DNA from: JASHVB01 sp963780805
GTDB taxonomy: Bacteria > Pseudomonadota > Alphaproteobacteria > Acetobacterales > Acetobacteraceae
Direction: 5' to 3'
Assembly: GCA_963780805.1 (NCBI GenBank)
Contig: CAWADP010000006.1
Location: forward strand, 868,001-932,000
Length of the DNA: 64,000 nucleotides
Shown one piece after another: positions 9,369 through 18,860 of the stretch. The number at the start of each line of letters is the position of its first letter. Within the stretch, counting starts at the first letter, position 1. The translations under genes were made by a program, and so were the position numbers. Below the pieces are notes generated by a model that was not told the origin of the DNA, ran no database searches, and worked only from the letters and a program-made list of their open reading frames with translations.

Positions 9369-9683
9369 ATGGGGGACGGGCTGATCAAGGGGGACGTTAC
9401 CACTCGCGTTGCCCGTCTTTCGCTTAAATCCGAGGTATCCTTGTCCGCCTCCGCGTCAACTCCGATCGTCGCGATCGCCGCCCCCGTATACAATGGCGTG
9501 CACCACATTGCGGAGACGATGCAGTGCGCACAGTCGCAGGCCTGGCCGCACATCGTGCACTGCATACGGGGCAATGCCAGTTCCGACGAGACACCGGAGA
9601 TCATAGCGAGCTTCGTCACCCGCCGGATTCCCGTTCTCGAGAGACGGAATCTCCAGACGCTGTCGAGTTCGAGCAGTACTTGA
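9369..9683 (+). pseudogene. Glycosyltransferase family 2 fragment
   Basis: Residues 33-80 match the N-terminus of a GT2 enzyme: PIVAIAAPVYNG, then CIRGNASSDETPEII where the family has the nucleotide-binding DNASTDGT-like strand. The frame stops at 9683 before any DXD motif. After the stop the same frame continues for about 35 codons with weakly GT2-like sequence before another stop. A complete enzyme would be roughly three times longer, so this is a remnant, directly upstream of the pyruvyl-transferase-like gene. Confidence 0.65.
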
Positions 9684-9768
9684 ATGGCCGTTTGTTACGA
9701 GCAGGCAAGCGCAGACTTGCCTTACGGTCGCATCTTATTCCTTGTCACATCCAACTGCGATAAGCCAC

Positions 9769-11055
9769 ATGCAGCGGCATCACGTGCTTGAACCGGCCGG
9801 ATGGCGTGCGAAGCGAGTGCCCGATGCGGCCATCCCGAGCCAGCATGGTCAGCAAAGGCCCAAGAACATCTGCCTGTTCGGCCTGTTCGGCATGAACAAC
9901 TACGGTAATGACGGCTCGCTTGAGGCGACGCTGATATTCCTGCGGCAGACGTGGCCGGATGCGAATTATGCCTGCATCTGCGTCGACCCAGAAAAAATAC
10001 AGCGACGCTTCGCAATTGCCACGGCTCCAATCAGTTGGTCGGGGTTCACCAACCGCTTCTTGCGCTTATGCGACAAGGCAATGGGCGGGGTGCCTCGAAA
10101 GCTCGCGAACTGGGTCGTCGCGGTGAATTATCTCCGGAATTTCGATGTCCTTATTGTGCCAGGGACCTCCGCGCTGTGTGACTGCCGCTCGGATTCCCTT
10201 GGCGTACCATACGCCGTGTTTCGCTGGACCTCGGCAGCAAAGTTTTGTGGCACCAAATTATACTTCATTAACACGGGGGCCGGCCCGATCCATCGCCGCC
10301 TCAATCGGGCAATGCTGACATGTGCCGCCCGGTCCGCACATTACCGGTCGTTCCGTGACTTCATGTCCAAAAATTACTTGACCGGCCTGGGCATCGACAC
10401 CCGCATGGATGCCGTCTATCCGGATCTCGCATTCAGGTTACCAACCCCGCCGTCCAAATCGGCTGAACGAGACCGGCCGACCACGATCGGTATTGGCTTG
10501 ATGGACTATAACGGATGGCACGGCCATGCAGCGCCAGATGCGGCAATATATGGCACCTATCTTATGAAGATGGTGGAAGTTTCGACGGCGTTGATCAGCC
10601 AGGGATACCGAATCCGGCTGTTGGCCGGGGAAAGTGCAGACCAGCGCACCGTCGCCGACCTCAGCGCGATTCTGGCGAAGCGCGGACATCCGGTCTCCCC
10701 AGGGGGTGGGCAGATCGTTACTGCACCCGTGACCTCCCTGCATGACCTGATGCGCCAGATCCAGGATACCGATATAGTCGTCGCTTCACGCTTCCATAAC
10801 GTAATATGCGCTCTGAAGATGGCGAAGCCGACCCTGGCAATAGGTTATGAAGCGAAGCACGGGGCTTTAATGGCAGACTTCGGCTTTGCCGATTTTTGCC
10901 AACATATCGAGCGATTCGATGTCGGGCGTCTGCTGGAGCAGATCGCGCTGCTGTTACGCAATGCCGCTCAGTATGAGGCAATGATCAAGCAAAGGCTGGC
11001 CGAAATTGACTCTCTCCTGGCCCAGCAAGAACAACGGTTGACCGAGATCATGTGA
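9769..11055 (+). CDS. Polysaccharide pyruvyl transferase family protein
   Basis: 428 residues of the WcaK/AmsJ/CsaB family, which transfer ketal pyruvate from phosphoenolpyruvate to sugars of exopolysaccharides. Visible signatures are LFGLFGMNNYGNDGSLEA near the N-terminus, VLIVPGTSALCD, and the C-terminal DTDIVVASRFHNVICALK, which resembles the conserved R-x-H block of the family. The ATG at 9769 was chosen; a TTG at 9742 is possible. It ends 176 bp before the GT39-like gene on the same strand. Some family members in such clusters have other roles, so the substrate is not assigned. Confidence 0.82.
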   Translation: MQRHHVLEPAGWRAKRVPDAAIPSQHGQQRPKNICLFGLFGMNNYGNDGSLEATLIFLRQTWPDANYACICVDPEKIQRRFAIATAPISWSGFTNRFLRLCDKAMGGVPRKLANWVVAVNYLRNFDVLIVPGTSALCDCRSDSLGVPYAVFRWTSAAKFCGTKLYFINTGAGPIHRRLNRAMLTCAARSAHYRSFRDFMSKNYLTGLGIDTRMDAVYPDLAFRLPTPPSKSAERDRPTTIGIGLMDYNGWHGHAAPDAAIYGTYLMKMVEVSTALISQGYRIRLLAGESADQRTVADLSAILAKRGHPVSPGGGQIVTAPVTSLHDLMRQIQDTDIVVASRFHNVICALKMAKPTLAIGYEAKHGALMADFGFADFCQHIERFDVGRLLEQIALLLRNAAQYEAMIKQRLAEIDSLLAQQEQRLTEIM

Positions 11056-11231
11056 TCCCCATCGCCTGCGGTGCGGTGTGATCGCGCGGCTTTGCGGATC
11101 GGCGCGCGGTCGGACCGCCGGGTCCTCAGCGAGAGATATTGCCGTCACCCCTGGCGCGACGGCCGTGCCCGGTTGGCAGCGCGACGCCTGTCGATGCATA
11201 CACATGACGCGTCTTCCACTGGACCATTCGC

Positions 11232-12716
11232 ATGTCACGCCTCGCCGACACGATTGCCGTTCCGGTCGGGCTCCGCGCAAGCCGGACGCTGCTGGCGGCC
11301 GCGGTCATCCTGGGCTGGCTCGGCCTGCTGTGGTCGCAGGCGCGTCCCCCGGGCGACTTCCGCACCTTCGACCAGCCGCTTTATCTCAGCATCGCCTACG
11401 ATCTGCTGCACCTGCACCGGTTCACCAACGGCTCCGGCTTCGCCACGCCGCACGTGGACCCGGCGCGGCCGCCCGGCATGGAGATCATGCCGCTCTACCC
11501 GGCGTTCCTGGCTGGGACAGCGCTGCTCGATCCCGCCTTCAACCGCTCCCTGAGTTGCTTCGTGCAGCAATCCGACGCGCCGTCCTGCCCGCACCAGGCG
11601 CCGCTGCCGCGCGGCCTGCAGTTCGTGATGACCGCCGCCATCTACCTGATGCTGTGGCGCATCGCCGTCCGCGCCACCGGCTCGCAACGCATCGGCGCGC
11701 TGTCGCTGGGCGTCGGGTTGCTTGCGGCGCCGGTCCTGATCCGCGGCGTCAACATGCTGATGACGGAGACGCTGTCGCTACTGTTCGTCACTGCCGCGAT
11801 CGCCGCAGCGGTCGAGGCGGCCAAGGCCCGGCGCCCCCCTGGCTGGGTGCTGCTGGCGGGTGTGATGCTCGGCCTGTCGACGATGACCCGGCCCGCCTTC
11901 CTCTACCTGCTGCCGGCTGCCGCGGTCTTCGGCATGGGCCTGGCCGTCCGCCGCCGCCGCCCCCGTCACGGCCTGGCCCTGGCGGCCGCGTTCCTTCTAG
12001 GCGGGGCCGTAACGATCGCGCCGTGGGTGGTGCGCAATGCCATCGAGCTGTCGCGTCCCGCCATGACCTCCGGCTACGCCGCGCTGGTGCTGGCCCAGCG
12101 CGTCGCGTTCGACCAGATGACGTGGCCCGAGTATGGCAAGTTTTATGTGTGCGGCCTGCCGGACGGGAATGGCATCGGCACCCTGTTGTTCGGACCGCGC
12201 CCCTGTGAGCCATTCCAGTACGAACCCCGTCCGGATACGTTCTACTGGATCGGCAACCACACTTTCATGCAGAGCACGATCGCCGCGGCCGGCGGCTCGG
12301 CGCAACAGTTCAATTATCTGCTGCACCACTACATTCTGGCGCACCCGGTGTGGCACGCGCTGGTGTCCATACCGATGGCGCTGCGTGGGCTATGGATCGA
12401 CCACTACTGGGGCTTGATACTGGCGGTGCTGTGCGTGCCCCTGACCCTGCGCGCCGTGCGCCGTGGTGATGACGCTCTGCTGGCCGTGACGCTGCCGGGC
12501 TGGTTCATGCTGGCGTTCCATGCCGCGGTCGCGGTGAATCAGGAGCGCTATAATTTGATGCTCGTCATTCCGTTCTCGCTGGCGGGCGGGATGGCGCTGG
12601 AACGCGCCTGGCAGCGTTGGGCCGCGTCGCGCGGGCCGCTGCCGCCGCCGGTGACGACGGCTGCCAATAAGCCATCTTCGCATGAACTGGCTTCGACGTT
12701 GCCTACCCCGCGATGA
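11232..12716 (+). CDS. GT39/ArnT-like membrane glycosyltransferase
   Basis: 494 residues with about ten predicted membrane helices (for example 20-35, 135-150, 170-200, 208-245, 255-275, 390-410, 420-440). The early periplasmic loop carries acidic residues (DFRTFDQPLYL, HVDPARPPGMEIMPLYP), as in lipid-linked-donor transferases such as ArnT and protein O-mannosyltransferases. It probably transfers a sugar from a polyprenyl carrier at the periplasmic face. The partner gene at 12713 overlaps its stop by four bases (ATGA) and encodes a polyprenyl-phosphate-sugar synthase-like enzyme, which would make that donor. The last 40 residues are low complexity. Confidence 0.8.
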   Translation: MSRLADTIAVPVGLRASRTLLAAAVILGWLGLLWSQARPPGDFRTFDQPLYLSIAYDLLHLHRFTNGSGFATPHVDPARPPGMEIMPLYPAFLAGTALLDPAFNRSLSCFVQQSDAPSCPHQAPLPRGLQFVMTAAIYLMLWRIAVRATGSQRIGALSLGVGLLAAPVLIRGVNMLMTETLSLLFVTAAIAAAVEAAKARRPPGWVLLAGVMLGLSTMTRPAFLYLLPAAAVFGMGLAVRRRRPRHGLALAAAFLLGGAVTIAPWVVRNAIELSRPAMTSGYAALVLAQRVAFDQMTWPEYGKFYVCGLPDGNGIGTLLFGPRPCEPFQYEPRPDTFYWIGNHTFMQSTIAAAGGSAQQFNYLLHHYILAHPVWHALVSIPMALRGLWIDHYWGLILAVLCVPLTLRAVRRGDDALLAVTLPGWFMLAFHAAVAVNQERYNLMLVIPFSLAGGMALERAWQRWAASRGPLPPPVTTAANKPSSHELASTLPTPR

Positions 12717-13666
12717 CGACCATTGCCGTCGTCGTTCCCTGCTACCGCGTGCGCGACAGCGTGCTTGGCGTCATCGCCCGGATCGGCGGCGAGGTTTCCC
12801 GGATCTACTGCGTCGATGACGCCTGTCCGGAGCAATCCGGCGCGCATATCGCCGAGTGCTGCACGGACCCGAGGGTGACAGTCCTGCGCAACCCTGACAA
12901 CCGCGGCGTCGGCGGTGCCGTGGTCGAGGGCTATCGCCAGGCGCTGGCCGACGGCATGGAAATCGTCGTCAAGATCGACGGCGACGGCCAGATGGCCCCC
13001 GAACTGCTGCCGACGCTGGTGCGTCCCCTGCTCGCCGGCGAGGCCGACTACGCCAAGGGCAACCGTTTCCATTCCCCGCGTGACTTGAAGGCGATGCCCA
13101 TCACCAGGTTGCTCGGCAATGCCTGCCTGTCGTTTTTCACCAAGTTCTCCAGCGGCTATTGGAACATTTTCGATCCCACCAACGGCTTTACCGCGATCCA
13201 TCGAGCGGCGCTGGCGCAGATCCCGCTCAATTCCGTGGCCCGCCGCTATTTCTTCGAAAGCGACGTGTTGTTCCATTTGAACATCATCCGCGCGGTGGTG
13301 GCCGATATCCCCATGGCCGCGCAGTACAACGGCGAAGTCAGCAGTTTGCGCGTCGGCCGGGTGATGCCGCAGTTCGTCGCCGGCAACTTGCGCAACCTGG
13401 CGCGGCGCATTTTCTACAATTACTTCCTGCGCGACTTCAACATCGCGTCGGTCGAGCTTGCCGTCGGGTTGCTGCTGCTGATCGTCGGCACGGCGTTCGG
13501 CGCGATGACGTGGATCGCCAATGCGCGTGCCGGCATCGAAAGCTCGGCTGGCACCGTGATGCTGGCGGGGTTGCCGGTCATCGTCGGCTTTCAGATGCTG
13601 CTGGCCTTCCTCAACTTCGATGTGCAGTCCGTGCCGCGCGCGCCGCTTCAACGCAACGTCCTATAG
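12713..13666 (+). CDS. DPM1-like family 2 glycosyltransferase with two C-terminal membrane helices
   Basis: 317 residues. A GT2 catalytic domain (VVVPCYRVRDSV, CVDDACPE, DNRGVGGAVVEGY, KIDGDGQM with Asp 89 and 91, then NIFDPTNGFTAI) is followed by two hydrophobic segments near 245-265 and 282-305. This layout is that of polyprenyl-phosphate mannose/glucose synthases (GtrB/DPM1 type), which load a sugar from a nucleotide donor onto polyprenyl phosphate at the membrane. The ATGA overlap with the upstream GT39-like gene indicates translational coupling and a shared pathway. Confidence 0.87.
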   Translation: MTTIAVVVPCYRVRDSVLGVIARIGGEVSRIYCVDDACPEQSGAHIAECCTDPRVTVLRNPDNRGVGGAVVEGYRQALADGMEIVVKIDGDGQMAPELLPTLVRPLLAGEADYAKGNRFHSPRDLKAMPITRLLGNACLSFFTKFSSGYWNIFDPTNGFTAIHRAALAQIPLNSVARRYFFESDVLFHLNIIRAVVADIPMAAQYNGEVSSLRVGRVMPQFVAGNLRNLARRIFYNYFLRDFNIASVELAVGLLLLIVGTAFGAMTWIANARAGIESSAGTVMLAGLPVIVGFQMLLAFLNFDVQSVPRAPLQRNVL

Positions 13667-13812
13667 AGCGGTGCCATGGAACGTAATAGAACAGCGGGGC
13701 GCACAGCATGGCGATGCCCGCGCCGGTGGCGCTGTCGCCCATATTGCTCAGGGTTATCTTCAAACGACGTCACCGCAATAGACGAGACTGCATCGTTCCC
13801 GCCCTGCGCCCG

Positions 13813-14946
13813 TCACAGCGTCTCCAGCAGTCCTGCCATCAGCGCGGCGCGCGGCGCGAGGGCCCGCCACAAGATATGCTCATGACTGGCATGTGCGCCG
13901 GCGCCGGGGCAGCCCAGCCCGTCCAGCGTCGGCACCCCCATCGCCGCGGTGAAATTCCCGTCGGACCCGCCGCCGCGGTGCTGCTTCGGCAGCGCGATCC
14001 CGACCTGGTCCGCGATCGCCCGCGCCAACTCGTACAACGACCGGATACCGGGGTTCTCCGCGAAGGGCGGGCGGTTCATCCCGCCCTCCACCTTGACCTT
14101 GCATCCCGGCGTCACCGCCCTGCGGCCCAGGATCGCCTGCTGCATCCGCTCGCCATCCGCGATCGAGTTCACCCGCAGGTCGATCTCGCAGCCGGCCTGT
14201 GGCGGGATCACGTTGGGCCGGCTGCCACCCCACACCGGAGCGGCGTTCAGCGTGATGCCGGCGTCCAGATCGACCATCTTGTGCAGCGCCAGGATCTGGT
14301 GCGACAGCTCAACGACCGCCGAAGCCCCGTCCTGGAACGCACCTCCGGCATGGGAGCCGACACCCTCGATGCGCATTACAAACCGCCCTACGCCCTTGCG
14401 CGCTGTGACACAGGCACCACTGGCACCGGCCGGCTCCGGGATCAGCACCACCGCCGCTTGCGCGGCCTCACGCTCGATGATGTCGCGGCTGGTGGGGCTG
14501 CCGACTTCCTCGTCCGGCGTCAGCAGCAGCACGATCGGGCGCGTTGTCCGTATCTGTTGCTGCAGGATGCGGCGCACTGCATGGAAGGCCAGGAAACTGC
14601 CGGCCTTCATGTCGTAAATTCCGGGGCCGTGCGCCTTCTCGCCGTTCACTTGGTACGGCATGGCGTCGAGCGTCCCATGCGACCAGACGGTATCCAGATG
14701 CCCCGCCACCATGATTGCCGGACCCTCGCCCGGTGTGCGCGCGATCAGGTTATCGCCGAACCCGTCGCGGCCGGGGATGCGCGTCAGCGCCGCACCGGCG
14801 CGCGCCAGGTCCGCCTCCGCCACGTCCATCAGGCGGTTCACCGCGGCGGGGTCCGTGGTCGGGGTTTCCAGCCGCACCCAGGCGGAAAGTTCGGTAAGCA
14901 GGTCCTCGGAGTGTCCCACATCGGTCTGCGGCATCGGGCTGTCCAT
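13813..14946 (-). CDS. M20 family metallopeptidase (glutamate carboxypeptidase-like)
   Basis: 377 residues. Zinc ligands of the family are visible: HLDT (His 83, Asp 85), bridging Asp 112 in GIYDMKAG, the catalytic Glu in TPDEEVGS (146-147), and a late His in ASHEHILW. The middle dimerisation domain contains GVGSHAGGAFQDGASAV. The enzyme hydrolyses an N-acyl amino acid or small peptide; CPG2-type substrates are likely but not provable here. The ATG at 14946 was chosen because the 110 upstream codons are not family-like. It is unrelated to the flanking polysaccharide genes and begins the metabolic block. Confidence 0.87.
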   Translation of the reverse strand: MDSPMPQTDVGHSEDLLTELSAWVRLETPTTDPAAVNRLMDVAEADLARAGAALTRIPGRDGFGDNLIARTPGEGPAIMVAGHLDTVWSHGTLDAMPYQVNGEKAHGPGIYDMKAGSFLAFHAVRRILQQQIRTTRPIVLLLTPDEEVGSPTSRDIIEREAAQAAVVLIPEPAGASGACVTARKGVGRFVMRIEGVGSHAGGAFQDGASAVVELSHQILALHKMVDLDAGITLNAAPVWGGSRPNVIPPQAGCEIDLRVNSIADGERMQQAILGRRAVTPGCKVKVEGGMNRPPFAENPGIRSLYELARAIADQVGIALPKQHRGGGSDGNFTAAMGVPTLDGLGCPGAGAHASHEHILWRALAPRAALMAGLLETL

Positions 14947-15376
14947 TCTCAGAGATGCGGCAAAATGGCCGGATGCGCGGCTGGTCGCAATGCCGGTCCC
15001 GCAGAACGGCCGCAGAACGGGTGGTTCCGCGGCGCTCGCCATAGCCGCCCAGCGCTCTTCCCGTGTCTCCTCCCGAGCCGGCGCTATCCTCTCGCTCCGA
15101 CGAACTGCAGGAAGAACGCGGCCGTTGTCTGCTCGCTTTCCGGATGTCTCTGGATCGGCTAACCCTTGTGTCGCTCCGGGCAGGACAAAGGTCGCGTCTG
15201 CCTGGTGTTGCGCGGTGCGCGCCGGCAAGGGGTCGGCGATGCTGTGGCGGATCGTCTCCCAATGCGATGTTGACAAATCAATCAGCGCGATGCGCGGGCC
15301 GTCGGAATAAACCTGCGCTCACTCGCGAGCTCAGGCTCGAGACCATGGTCGGCTCGGATGTCCGAAGGAGGAAACC

Positions 15377-15670
15377 ATGTACGCAGCTATTCGTCAGGGC
15401 AAGGCAAAGGCCGGAATGGCGGAAGAGTTGACGCAAAGGATCAAGGAGGGCGCGATCCCGATCATCAGCGATGTCGCGGGTTTCCGGGCCTACTACGTTA
15501 TCTACGCGCCAGACGACACCGTGACGGCGATCAGCATTTTCGACGATTACGCGGGTGCCGCTGAGTCCAACCGACGCGGGGTCGCGTGGATCGAGCAGAA
15601 TCTCGCGCCGCTGCTAAGCGGGCCGGCCACAGCGGTAGCTGGGCCGGTGATCGTGCACACCTTGGCATAG
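15377..15670 (+). CDS. Small antibiotic-biosynthesis-monooxygenase-like (ABM) protein
   Basis: 97 residues with a ferredoxin-like dimeric alpha-beta barrel pattern: YAAIRQGKAKAGMAEELTQRI, then FRAYYVIYAPDDTVTAISIFDDYAGAAES. This is typical of ABM/EthD-like small proteins; many have no demonstrated enzyme activity. GAAGGAGGAAACC precedes the ATG, an excellent ribosome binding site. It is a single gene between convergent neighbours. Confidence 0.7.
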   Translation: MYAAIRQGKAKAGMAEELTQRIKEGAIPIISDVAGFRAYYVIYAPDDTVTAISIFDDYAGAAESNRRGVAWIEQNLAPLLSGPATAVAGPVIVHTLA

Positions 15671-15887
15671 TCCGGCACGACAGTGGGACAGCCTGGCGCG
15701 ACAGTGGGATAGTCTGCCACGACAGTTCTGGCACGACCGTGCGGCTGACGACGAACGGCACGAGTAACGTGTGCGCGAGACAGCACCGCCTGAACGCCTG
15801 AACGCGGATCAGTCGTGAAGCATCGGGCAACCCGTGAGCAATGCCGGGTAGCGTGGCACCAGGCGGTTGCCCGACTGCCTCAGCACG
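15671..15887. repeat. Short degenerate repeats between the ABM gene and the MFS gene
   Basis: CACGACAGTGGGA-like phrases recur at about 15678, 15698 and 15718, with shorter variants after them. They lie between converging genes. No function is evident. Confidence 0.45.
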
Positions 15888-17297
15888 TCATGCCAGTGCC
15901 GGCACGCCCTCGGTCACCGTTTCGAGCTGGCCGATGGTTTCGCGTCCGAAGGCCAGTGGGATGAAGGCGCCAATCGCCACGACGACGAGAATTGTGCCGA
16001 AGAATATTGTCGCCGAGCCGGTGTGCGGTTCCATCAGATAGGGTGCCAGGACGCCGGCAAAGAGCCGTCCGAAGGACTCGCCGAAAATATGGCCGCGGCC
16101 GCGCAGCGCCGTCGGGAATTGCTCGGAGAGGTAGACCCGGGTCGCGGTGAAGGCGGACAACACGGTGAAGCCGGTGATCAGGGCTCCCATGACCATCACG
16201 ACCGTTGCGAACTGTCCCATCTGGTGCGCGAATAGCATCATACAGAGACCGGGAAGCGATCCGGCGAGCGCGTAGGCGATCGTCCACCGCCGGCCGATGA
16301 CCTCCATCAGAAACCCGGTGAACGCCTTTCCCGGAATGCTCGCGAAGAACACCAGCGAGCTCAACCCGAAGCTCAGGCTGACGGCAGCGCCTTGATCGAC
16401 CAGCGCTTTCGGCAGCAGCACGGCGATGAGGAAATAGGCGGTGCCCGCGCAGACGCCAGCCAGAATGCCGACTGTTGTCCAGCGCAGTTGGCCAGCGGTA
16501 AACAATGCCCAATAAGGCGGAAGCTGCTCTCGAGTATGCTCGAGGTTTTCGCCGAGTGCCGCGACAGTCAGCGGTGCCACCCGGTCGCCGCACCGCTTGA
16601 TGATCCGGTTGACGACGTCGACCGCAACCTGAGCTTGACCTTTGCGCAAGTACCAGCGTGGGCTTTCGGGGATTATGAAATAGACCAGCACCGGGATGAC
16701 GGTTACCGACAGCCCGCCCGGCAGCGCCAGGAGCCGAAAGGCGTCGGAGTTGTCGGAGAGCAGATAGGCGAGAAACGGCACCAGGGTGAAGGAGGTCGCC
16801 AGTGCCACCTCGTAGATCGCGCCGTAGGTGCGGCGGTGCTGTGCCGGCATCAACTCGGCGGCGATCGGGAACGCCGCCGACACGGCACCGCCCGCCCCAA
16901 AGCCGGTGAGCAGACGCAGGGCGATCAATTGCTCGGCATTTTGCACCAGCGGGATCATCAGCGTCAGGAACGTGGTGGCGATCACGCCGATCAGCATGAC
17001 CGTCTTGCGGCTCCAGTGGTCCGATATTGCCGAGGCGACGAAACCGCCGACGCACAGCATGAAGGTGGGGCCGACGGCGAGCCAACGAATATCGGACCCG
17101 GTCAGGTGCAGCGGCGCCTTGGCCAGCAGCAGCAGCGAGCCGGTCATCACCAGATCGTAGCCCTCGATAAAGCCGACGAGGGCGAGCACGGCGATGAGCA
17201 GGATGTGGTATCCACTGAATGGAATGCTATCGAGCTTGCGTCCGAGCACAAAGCCGGCGGCGGTTGCCGATCGGCCAACCGAGCGAACTTGGACCAT
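15888..17297 (-). CDS. MFS transporter, AAHS/sugar-porter type
   Basis: 469 residues with twelve predicted membrane helices. The loop 2-3 motif is present as SDHWSRKTVMLIG, helix 1 carries GFIEGYDLVMTGSL with the Asp typical of aromatic-acid:H+ symporters, and the inter-domain loop ends PESPRWYL. It is likely a proton symporter for an organic acid. The ATG at 17297 follows GGGAGAT; a longer start at 17333 is less likely. It is divergent from the cyclase gene at 17958, with two tandem-repeat arrays in between, so the two may be co-regulated. Confidence 0.88.
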   Translation of the reverse strand: MVQVRSVGRSATAAGFVLGRKLDSIPFSGYHILLIAVLALVGFIEGYDLVMTGSLLLLAKAPLHLTGSDIRWLAVGPTFMLCVGGFVASAISDHWSRKTVMLIGVIATTFLTLMIPLVQNAEQLIALRLLTGFGAGGAVSAAFPIAAELMPAQHRRTYGAIYEVALATSFTLVPFLAYLLSDNSDAFRLLALPGGLSVTVIPVLVYFIIPESPRWYLRKGQAQVAVDVVNRIIKRCGDRVAPLTVAALGENLEHTREQLPPYWALFTAGQLRWTTVGILAGVCAGTAYFLIAVLLPKALVDQGAAVSLSFGLSSLVFFASIPGKAFTGFLMEVIGRRWTIAYALAGSLPGLCMMLFAHQMGQFATVVMVMGALITGFTVLSAFTATRVYLSEQFPTALRGRGHIFGESFGRLFAGVLAPYLMEPHTGSATIFFGTILVVVAIGAFIPLAFGRETIGQLETVTEGVPALA

Positions 17298-17644
17298 GGA
17301 AATCTCCCAGATTGTTGTAATCCGGGGAACCATGCGGGGGCGCTGAACGGGCGAGGTCGGCGCGTTTGTTTATCGGGACTTAGCTTCTTGGGACTTGCTT
17401 CGATGGTGCTTGGGAGAGCGTTCGCCACCTCGCGAAGTCTGGCGGCCCGCGGAGGTACCACCGGATCGACGTGTTGCCTCTGTTTTTGGGTCGGCGGCGA
17501 TCTTTCTCGCCTCATTGATCCCGCGAGGGGACGACGGAAGGCTAGTCCAGCCGTCGCGCGCTGTCATTATAAATCGGGGTGACCGGTCGTGGCGAAAGGC
17601 AGCCTGCCAAAGGCCGCTTGCCCGTGGCCGGCGCGGCAAGACCG

Positions 17645-17700
17645 GCGTGGGAAGACTGGGCGCGGGAAGACTGGGCGCGGGAAGACTGGGCGCGGGAAGA
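17645..17700. repeat. 15-bp tandem repeat, three full copies and a partial
   Basis: CTGGGCGCGGGAAGA at 17656-17670, 17671-17685 and 17686-17700, preceded by a partial copy at 17645. It sits between the divergent MFS and cyclase genes. Confidence 0.8.
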
Positions 17701-17748
17701 CCACCAGTCTTGCGGCCGCGCCGCGGCGCTCGACACGGCGATAGCGGC

Positions 17749-17826
17749 CAGCGGGTCACCCGCGTGGAACGGATCAGCGGGTCACCCGCGCGGAACGGAC
17801 CAGCGGGTCACCCGCGCGTAACGGTA
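17749..17826. repeat. 26-bp tandem repeat with palindromic core, three copies
   Basis: Three direct copies starting at 17749, 17775 and 17801. Each contains the palindrome GCGGGTCACCCGC (6-bp arms around one base). The regular spacing, palindromy and position about 130-210 bp upstream of the cyclase gene make an operator array plausible. Confidence 0.75.
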
Positions 17827-17957
17827 TAGCGGCGTCGGCTCGTCGCCCGAGCGGGCAGGGACAGCGCAGGTCTCTTCCCGCCCCGCATTGCCTTGAGCGA
17901 AATCATGCGGATAGCCTGCCCCGATCATCGCGATCTAAATCCAGAGGAAACCCGGAC

Positions 17958-18860
17958 ATGAACACGACCGCCGCGCACGACCATTCGCGCTGGGGTGCCG
18001 CCGACCAGATCGGCGCCGCAAATCTACTCACGGCGGAGAAGCGCCTGGCCGCGCTGGCGCTGGTGCGCGAGGGCCGGATGTATGACGTAAGCCATGAGAT
18101 CGGCATGGGCGCGCCTTTCCTGGTGCCGAACCAAACGCCGTTCCTGCTGTCGATGTGGGCGACCTGGCGCGACAGCATCCGGCGGCGCCGTCTTCTGGGT
18201 GCGACGAACGACGCTGGGGCCAATGTCGAGCGCATCGAAATGACCGCGCATGTCGGAACGCATATCGATGCGCTGGGGCATTTTTCGAAGGGTGACCGGC
18301 TGTACAACGGCCTGTCCGCGGCCGATACCGTAACGGATTGGGGCTTGGAGAAACTGGGGATCGAGCACGCGCCGCCGATGATTGCGCGCGGCGTGCTGCT
18401 GGACGTGGCGGGGCTGGATAGCGGCCAGCATTTGCCGGCCGGGCGCGTGGTCACGCCCGACGATCTGGCGCGCGCGGCCGACGCGGCAAAGCTGGCCATC
18501 GGGCCCGGTGATATCGCGCTGATCCGAACCGGGTGGGGGCGGTATTTCGGCGTGGACAACCCACGCTATCTGGCGGGGGAGCCGGGCATCGATGCGCCCG
18601 CGGCACGATGGTTGACCCAGCAGGGGGTGGTGGCGATCGGTTGCGACAATATGGCGGTCGAGGTGCTGCCCAATCCGGACAAGACCGTGTCGATGCCGGT
18701 GCATCAGCATGCGCTGGCGGAGGCGGGCGTCTACCTGATCGAGAACCTTGTGCTGGACGAGCTGGCGCGGGATCGGCTGACGGCGTTCTGCTTCATTCTG
18801 CTGGCTACGAAATTCCGCGGGGCGACGGGCAGTCCGGTGCGGCCGATCGCACTAATTTGA
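17958..18860 (+). CDS. Cyclase family protein (kynurenine formamidase-like)
   Basis: 300 residues of the metal-dependent cyclase family (PF04199). The diagnostic metal motif HVGTHIDALGH is at residues 98-108. DVSHEIGMGAPF near the N-terminus and GDIALIRTGWGRYF in the middle also fit. Members hydrolyse amides or lactones, including N-formylkynurenine and isatin. AGAGGAAACC lies upstream of the ATG. The divergent MFS transporter suggests uptake and breakdown of a small aromatic or organic-acid compound. Confidence 0.87.
   Translation: MNTTAAHDHSRWGAADQIGAANLLTAEKRLAALALVREGRMYDVSHEIGMGAPFLVPNQTPFLLSMWATWRDSIRRRRLLGATNDAGANVERIEMTAHVGTHIDALGHFSKGDRLYNGLSAADTVTDWGLEKLGIEHAPPMIARGVLLDVAGLDSGQHLPAGRVVTPDDLARAADAAKLAIGPGDIALIRTGWGRYFGVDNPRYLAGEPGIDAPAARWLTQQGVVAIGCDNMAVEVLPNPDKTVSMPVHQHALAEAGVYLIENLVLDELARDRLTAFCFILLATKFRGATGSPVRPIALI

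Noticed and set aside
12548..13651. 367-codon minus-strand frame
   Set aside because: Antisense shadow of the DPM1-like glycosyltransferase; composition rich in Arg/His/Asp without motifs.
13708..15162. 484-codon plus-strand frame
   Set aside because: Antisense to the M20 peptidase; Arg/His-rich with no motifs.
17542..17821. Small proteins encoded across the 15-bp and 26-bp repeats
   Set aside because: The frames exist only because both repeats and codon bias suppress stops; no start site or conservation can be seen.
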